64,000 nt of DNA from Liolophura sinensis (taxonomy: Eukaryota > Mollusca > Polyplacophora > Chitonida > Chitonidae): the NCBI RefSeq assembly GCF_032854445.1, contig NW_027017958.1, positions 62,001 through 126,000 on the forward strand. Direction: 5' to 3'. The position numbers were made by a program, and so were the translations under genes. This document shows, in pieces, positions 57,565 through 64,000 of the stretch. The notes beneath the pieces are model-generated. The model had not been told where the DNA came from. It saw nothing but the letters and a program-made list of their open reading frames with translations, and ran no database searches. The first letter of the stretch is position 1. The number at the start of each line of letters is the position of its first letter.

Positions 57565-60500
57565 CAGTTACCAGATGAACATTGTAATCAGTATATTAGG
57601 ATGTTCAGTTACAAGATGAACATTGTAATCAATATAATAGCATATTCAGTTACAAAGTGAACATTGTAATCGACATAATAGCATGTTTAGTTACAAAATG
57701 AACATTGTAATCATTATACTAGTATGCCCAGTTACAAGATGAACATTGTTATCAGTATAATGGCATGTTCAGTTACAAGATGAACATTGTAATCATTATA
57801 ATAGCATGTTCAGTTACAAGATGAACATTGTAATCAGTATAATAGCATGCTCAGTTACAAAATTAATATTGTAATCATTATAATAGCGTCAACGGTTACA
57901 AAATCATCATTGTAATCAATATAATAGCATGCTCAGTTACAAAATTATTATTGCAGTTACTATATTAGCATATTTCATTACAAGATGAACATTGTAATCA
58001 GTATTATAGCATATGTAGTTACAAGATGAACATTGTAATCATTATAAAAACATCATCAGTGACAAGGTGAACATTGTAATCAGTATAAAAGCATTCTCAG
58101 TTGCAAAATGGACATTGTAATCATTACATTAGCATATTAACTTACAAGATGAATATTGTAATCACTATAATAACATCATCAGTTACAAACAAACATTGTA
58201 TTCATTATATTAGCACGTTCAATTACAAGATGAACATTGTAATCATTATAAAAGCATGTTCAGTTACAAGGTGAACATTGTAATCATTATAAAAACATGC
58301 TCAGTTACTAGATGAACATTTAAATCATTATAATAGCATGTTCAGTTACAAGGTGGACATTTTAATCAGTATAAAAGCATGCTCAGTTGCAAAATGGACA
58401 TTGTAATCATTACATTAGCATATTCAGTTACAAGATGAATATTGTAACATTATAATAACATCATCAGTTACAAAATGAACATTGTATTCATTATATTAGC
58501 ACGTTCAATTACAAGATGAACATTGTAATCATTATAATATCATGCTCAGTTGCAAGATGAAGATTGTAATCGACATAATAGCATGTTCAGTTACAAGATG
58601 AACATTGTAATCATTGTAATAGCATGTTCAGTTACAAAGTGAACATTGTAATCGACATAATAGCATGTTTAGTTACAAGATGAACATTGTAATCATTGTA
58701 ATAGCATGTTCAGTTACAAAGTGAACATTGTAATCGACATAATAGCATGTTCAGTTACAAGATGAACATTGTAATCATTATAAAAACATCATCAGTTGCA
58801 AGGTGAACATTGTAATTAGAATACAAGCATGCTCAGTTGCAAAATGGACATTGTAATCATTACAATAGCATATTTAGGTACAAGATGAACATTGTAATCA
58901 TTATAATAATGTGCTCAGTTACAAGGTGAACATTGTAATCATTACAATAGGGTGCTCAGTTACAATATGAACATTGTAATAATTATAATAGCATGTTCAG
59001 TTACAGGATGAACATTGTAATAATTTAATAGCGTGTTCAGTTACAAAATGAACATTGAAACCATTATAAGAGAATGTTCAGTGCCAAGATAAACATTGCA
59101 ATCATTATAATAGCATATTCAGTTACAAGATGAACATTATAATAACCTAATACTGTGTTCAGTTACAAAATGAACATTAAAATTGTTATAATAGCACGTT
59201 CAGTGACAAGGTGAACATTTAAATCATTATAATAGCATGCTCAGTTACAAGGTGAACATTGTAATCATTATAATAGCGTCAACTGTTACAAAATCATCAT
59301 TATAATCAATATAATAGCATGCCTAGTTGCAAAATGAATATTGCAATCATTATATTAGCATATTTCATTACAAGATGAACATTGTAATCATTATTATAGC
59401 ATATGTAGTTATAAGATGAGCATTGTAATCAGTATAAAAGCATGTTCTGTTGCAAAATGAACATTGTAATCATTATTTTAGCATGTTCAGTTACAAGATG
59501 AACATTGTAATCATAATAACAGCATGGTCAGTTACAAGATGAACACTGTAATCATTGTAATAGCATGTTCAGTTACTAGATTACCATTGTAATAATTTAA
59601 TAGCGTGTTCAGTTACAAAATGAACATTGAAATCATTATAATAGAATGTTCATTGGCAAGATGAACATTGTAATCATTATAATAGCATATTCAGTTACAA
59701 GATGAACATTATAATAACCTAATACCGTGTTCATTTACAAAATGAACATTAAAATTATTAAAATAGCACGTTCAGTGACAAAATGATCATTAAAATTATT
59801 ATAATAGCATGCTCAGTTACAAGGTGAACATTGTAATCATTATAATAGCGTCAACGGTTACAAGATGAACATTGTAAAAGTTAAAATAGCGTGTTCAGAT
59901 ACAAAATGAACATTGAAATCATTATAATAGAATGTTCAGTGGCAAGATAAACATTGTAATCATTATAATAGCATATTCAGTTACAAGATGAACATTATAA
60001 TAACCTAATACCGTGTTCATTTACAAAATGAACATTAAAATTATTAAAATAGCACGTTCAGTGACAAAATGATCATTAAAATTATTATAATAGCATGCTC
60101 AGTTACAAGGTGAACATTGTAATCATTATAATAGCGTCAACGGTTACAAGATGAACATTGTAAAAGTTAAAATAGCATGTTCAGTTACGAAGTGAACATT
60201 ATAATCATTATAATAGCATGCTCAGTTGCAAGATAAACATTGTAATCATTATAATATCATTTTCAGTTACAAGATGAAAATTGTAATCGACATAATAGCA
60301 TGTTTAGTTGCATGATGAACATTGTAATCATTGTAATAGCATGTTCAGTTACAAAGTAAACATTGTAATCATTATAATAGCCTTAACGGTTACAAAATCA
60401 TCATTGTAATCAATATAATAGCATGCACAGTTACAAAATGAATATTGCAATCATTATATTAGCATATTTCATAACAAGATGAACATTGTAATCATTATTA

Positions 60501-61140
60501 TAGCATATGTAGTTACAAGATGAACACTGTAATCATTATAAAAACATCATCAGTTACAAGGTGGACATTGTAATCAGTGTAAAACCATGCTCAGTTGCAA
60601 AATGGACATTGTAATCATTACATTAGCATGTTCAGTTACAAGATGAACATTGTAATCATTATAATATCATGCTCAGTTGCAAGATGAAGATTGTAATCGA
60701 GATAATAGCATGTTCAGTTACAAGATGAACATTGTAATCATTGTAATAGCATGTTCAGTTACAAAGTGAACATTGTAATTAGTATACAAGCATGCTCAGT
60801 TGCAAAATGGACAGTGTAATCATTACAATAGCATATTCAGTTACAAGATGAACATTGTAATCATTATAATAATGTGCTCCGTTACAAGGTGAACATTGGA
60901 ATCATTACAATAGCGTGCTCAGTTACAAGATGATCATTGTAATCATTAAAAAAACATGCCCAGTTACAAGATGAACATTGTAAAAGGTATAGTATCATGT
61001 TCAGTGACGAAGTGAACATTGTAATCATTACAAAAGCATGCTCAGTTGCATGATAAACATTGTAATTATTAAAATATCATTTTCAGTTAAAAGATGAAGA
61101 TTGTAATCGACATAATAGCATGTTCAGTTACAAGATAAAC

Positions 61141-63186
61141 ATTGCAATCATTATAATAGCATATTCAGTTACAAGATGAACATTATAATAACCTAATACT
61201 GTGTTCAGTTACAAAATGAACATTAAAATTGTTATAATAGCACGTTCAGTGACAAGGTGAACATTTAAATCATTATAATAGCATGCTCAGTTACAAGGTG
61301 AACATTGTAATCATTATAATAGCGTCAACTGTTACAAAATCATCATTATAATCAATATAATAGCATGCCTAGTTGCAAAATGAATATTGCAATCATTATA
61401 TTAGCATATTTCATTACAAGATGAACATTGTAATCATTATTATAGCATATGTAGTTATAAGATGAGCATTGTAATCAGTATAAAAGCATGTTCTGTTGCA
61501 AAATGAACATTGTAATCATTATTTTAGCATGTTCAGTTACAAGATGAACATTGTAATCATAATAACAGCATGGTCAGTTACAAGACGAACACTGTAATCA
61601 TTGTAATAGCATGTTCAGTTACTAGATTACCATTGTAATAATTTAATAGCGTGTTCAGTTACAAAATGAACATTGAAATCATTATAATAGAATGTTCATT
61701 GGCAAGATGAACATTGTAATCATTATAATAGCATATTCAGTTACAAGATGAACATTATAATAACCTAATACCGTGTTCATTTACAAAATGAACATTAAAA
61801 TTATTAAAATAGCACGTTCAGTGACAAAATGATCATTAAAATTATTATAATAGCATGCTCAGTTACAAGGTGAACATTGTAATCATTATAATAGCGTCAA
61901 CGGTTACAAGATGAACATTGTAAAAGTTAAAATAGCGTGTTCAGATACAAAATGAACATTGAAATCATTATAATAGAATGTTCAGTGGCAAGATAAACAT
62001 TGTAATCATTATAATAGCATATTCAGTTACAAGATGAACATTATAATAACCTAATACCGTGTTCATTTACAAAATGAACATTAAAATTATTAAAATAGCA
62101 CGTTCAGTGACAAAATGATCATTAAAATTATTATAATAGCATGCTCAGTTACAAGGTGAACATTGTAATCATTATAATAGCGTCAACGGTTACAAGATGA
62201 ACATTGTAAAAGTTAAAATAGCATGTTCAGTTACGAAGTGAACATTATAATCATTATAATAGCATGCTCAGTTGCAAGATAAACATTGTAATCATTATAA
62301 TATCATTTTCAGTTACAAGATGAAAATTGTAATCGACATAATAGCATGTTTAGTTGCATGATGAACATTGTAATCATTGTAATAGCATGTTCAGTTACAA
62401 AGTAAACATTGTAATCATTATAATAGCCTTAACGGTTACAAAATCATCATTGTAATCAATATAATAGCATGCACAGTTACAAAATGAATATTGCAATCAT
62501 TATATTAGCATATTTCATAACAAGATGAACATTGTAATCATTATTATAGCATATGTAGTTACAAGATGAACACTGTAATCATTATAAAAACATCATCAGT
62601 TACAAGGTGGACATTGTAATCAGTGTAAAACCATGCTCAGTTGCAAAATGGACATTGTAATCATTACATTAGCGTGTTCAGTTACAAGATGAACATTGTA
62701 ATCATTATAATATCATGCTCAGTTGCAAGATGAAGATTGTAATCGAGATAATAGCATGTTCAGTTACAAGATGAACATTGTAATCATTGTAATAGCATGT
62801 TCAGTTACAAAGTGAACATTGTAATTAGTATACAAGCATGCTCAGTTGCAAAATGGACAGTGTAATCATTACAATAGCATATTCAGTTACAAGATGAACA
62901 TTGTAATCATTATAATAATGTGCTCCGTTACAAGGTGAACATTGGAATCATTACAATAGCGTGCTCAGTTACAAGATGATCATTGTAATCATTAAAAAAA
63001 CATGCCCAGTTACAAGATGAACATTGTAAAAGGTATAATATCATGTTCAGTTACGAAGTGAACATTGTAATCATTACAAAAGCATGCTCAGTTGCATGAT
63101 AAACATTGTAATTATTAAAATATCATTTTCAGTTAAAAGATGAAGATTGTAATCGACATAATAGCATGTTCAGTTACAAGATAAAC
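61141..63186. repeat. 2,046-bp tandem duplication of 59095-61140
   Basis: At the junction ACAAGATAAACATTG passes into CAATCATTATAATAGC instead of the usual TAATCATTG. The two parents share the 14 bases CAAGATAAACATTG at the breakpoint. The length is four short of 50 monomers. A few single-base differences between the copies (for example TCAGTGACG at 61004 against TCAGTTACG at 63050, and ACGAACACTG at 61586) show it is not a pasted identical segment. Confidence 0.85.
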
Positions 63187-64000
63187 ATTGTAATCATTGT
63201 AATAGCATGTTCAGTTACAAAGTAAACATTGTAATTATTATATTAGCGTCAACTGTTACAAAATCATCATTGTAATCAATATAATAGTATGCTCAGTTAC
63301 AAAATGAATATTGCAATTATTATATTAGCATATTTCATTACAAGATGAACATTGTAATCATTATTATAGCATATGTAGTTACAAGATAAACATTGTAATC
63401 ATTTTAAAAACATCATCAGTTACAAGGTGAACATTGTAATCAGTATAAAAGCATACTCAGTTGCAAAATGGACATTGTAATCATTATAATCATATTCACT
63501 TACAAGATGAATATTGTAATCATTATAATAACATCATCAGTTACAAAATAAACATTGTATTCATTATATTAGCACGTTCAATTACAAGATGAACATTGTA
63601 ATCATTATAAACAGCATGTTCAGTTGCAAGGTGAACATTGTAATCCTTATAAAAACATGCTCAGTTACAAGATGAACATTGTAATCATTATAATAGCATG
63701 TTCAGTTACAAGGTGGACATTGTAATCAGTATAAAAGCATGCTCAGTTGCAAAATGGACATTGTAATCATTACATTAGCATATTCACTTACAAGATGAAC
63801 ATTGTAATTATTATAATAACATCATCAGTTACAAAATGAACATTGTATTCATTATATTAGCACGTTAAACTACAAGATGAACATTGTAATCATTATAATA
63901 TCATGCTCAGTTTCAAGATGAAGATTGTAATCGACATAATAGCATGTTCAGTTACAAGATGAACATTGTAATCATTGTAATAGCATGTTCAGTTACAAAG

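Larger units (their letters stand above)
14719..64000. repeat. Satellite array 2: 41-bp monomer, about 1,200 copies, runs off the window
   Basis: This has the same monomer, orientation and variant set as array 1. It opens with the same decayed monomer (AGTTAAAGAGACTCGTG) and the same first monomers. Up to about 17 kb it aligns with the left part of array 1, with whole-monomer indels: the offset is 13,149 at the edge and 13,231 (82 more, two monomers) by 15288. Further right it is built of long, highly similar higher-order units. No inversion, unrelated insertion or gene interrupts it; the only foreign sequence is the SINE-tail monomer. The right boundary is not reached. Confidence 0.97.
57478..64000. 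repeat. 6,835-bp higher-order unit, incomplete at the window end, with an internal 2,046-bp duplication
   Basis: This follows the standard order to 61140 and then repeats 59095-61140 as 61141-63186 before resuming. The marker ACTAGATTACC at 59575 recurs at 61621, the same offset. It is cut by the end of the window. Confidence 0.9.

Noticed and set aside
7193-57660. Recurrent ORFs of about 60 codons (YKMNIVIII-type peptides) as a conserved protein family
   Set aside because: They are translations of the satellite. 41 is not divisible by 3, so frames pass through all three phases. The copies are alike only because the higher-order unit is copied.
1570-64000. CRISPR array
   Set aside because: The repeats are contiguous with no unique spacers, monomers vary continuously, and the surroundings (SINEs) are eukaryotic.
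1570-64000. Telomeric repeat or CENP-B box
   Set aside because: I saw no TTAGGG/TTAGG-type runs and no match to the TTCG....A..CGGG pattern in the monomer. A centromere or subtelomere location cannot be decided from this sequence.

Overview
This window is eukaryotic, non-coding and almost entirely satellite DNA. About 59.6 of 64 kb is a tandem array of an AT-rich 41-bp monomer (about 27% GC in the consensus I read). I found no protein-coding gene that I can support. The flanking non-satellite DNA holds two tRNA-derived SINEs. Their body and tail sequences (the ending ACGACGTTAAACCCCAAGC plus (CACT)n, and the GAGTTCAAGTCC / (AAAT)n type) look like SINEs I associate with mollusc genomes, particularly gastropods. 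The organism call is therefore 'probably a mollusc', with moderate confidence and from memory only.

Layout. (1) 1-1569: non-satellite flank, copy 1, starting inside the tail of a SINE that lies mostly outside the window. It holds a 30-bp minisatellite and a short SINE. (2) 1570-11910: satellite array 1, about 250 monomers, heterogeneous, with partial long-range internal duplications. (3) 11911-13150: non-satellite spacer with a well-preserved 368-bp SINE flanked by a perfect 12-bp target-site duplication. (4) 13151-14718: flank copy 2, nearly identical to 1-1569 at an offset of 13,150 bp, then 13,149 after a 1-bp indel. (5) 14719-64000: satellite array 2, about 1,200 monomers, running off the window end. 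Its left 2-3 kb resembles array 1 monomer for monomer. From about 17 kb it is organised into very long higher-order repeats, first a 4,419-bp tandem duplication and then a 6,835-bp unit (about 167 monomers) repeated with very few differences. Single copies have lost a monomer, gained internal duplications, or been rearranged.

The most interesting signals are these. The 6,835-bp higher-order period was read from three independent variant markers. One 41-bp monomer in six places has 30 of its bases replaced by, or inserted from, the 3' tail of the same SINE family that sits beside the array, and it was then amplified with the higher-order unit. The monomer carries short dyads (TTACAA-N8-TTGTAA and ATGTTC-N11-GAACAT). 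The whole flank-array-flank segment appears duplicated in tandem at about 13.15 kb. Every internal duplication length I measured (368, 573, 2046, 2784, 4262, 4419, 6103, 6835) lies a few bases below a multiple of 41, as expected for in-register unequal exchange.

All short ORFs are products of satellite or SINE sequence. Nothing here shows a gene system. What can be seen is the birth, spread and rearrangement of a satellite.
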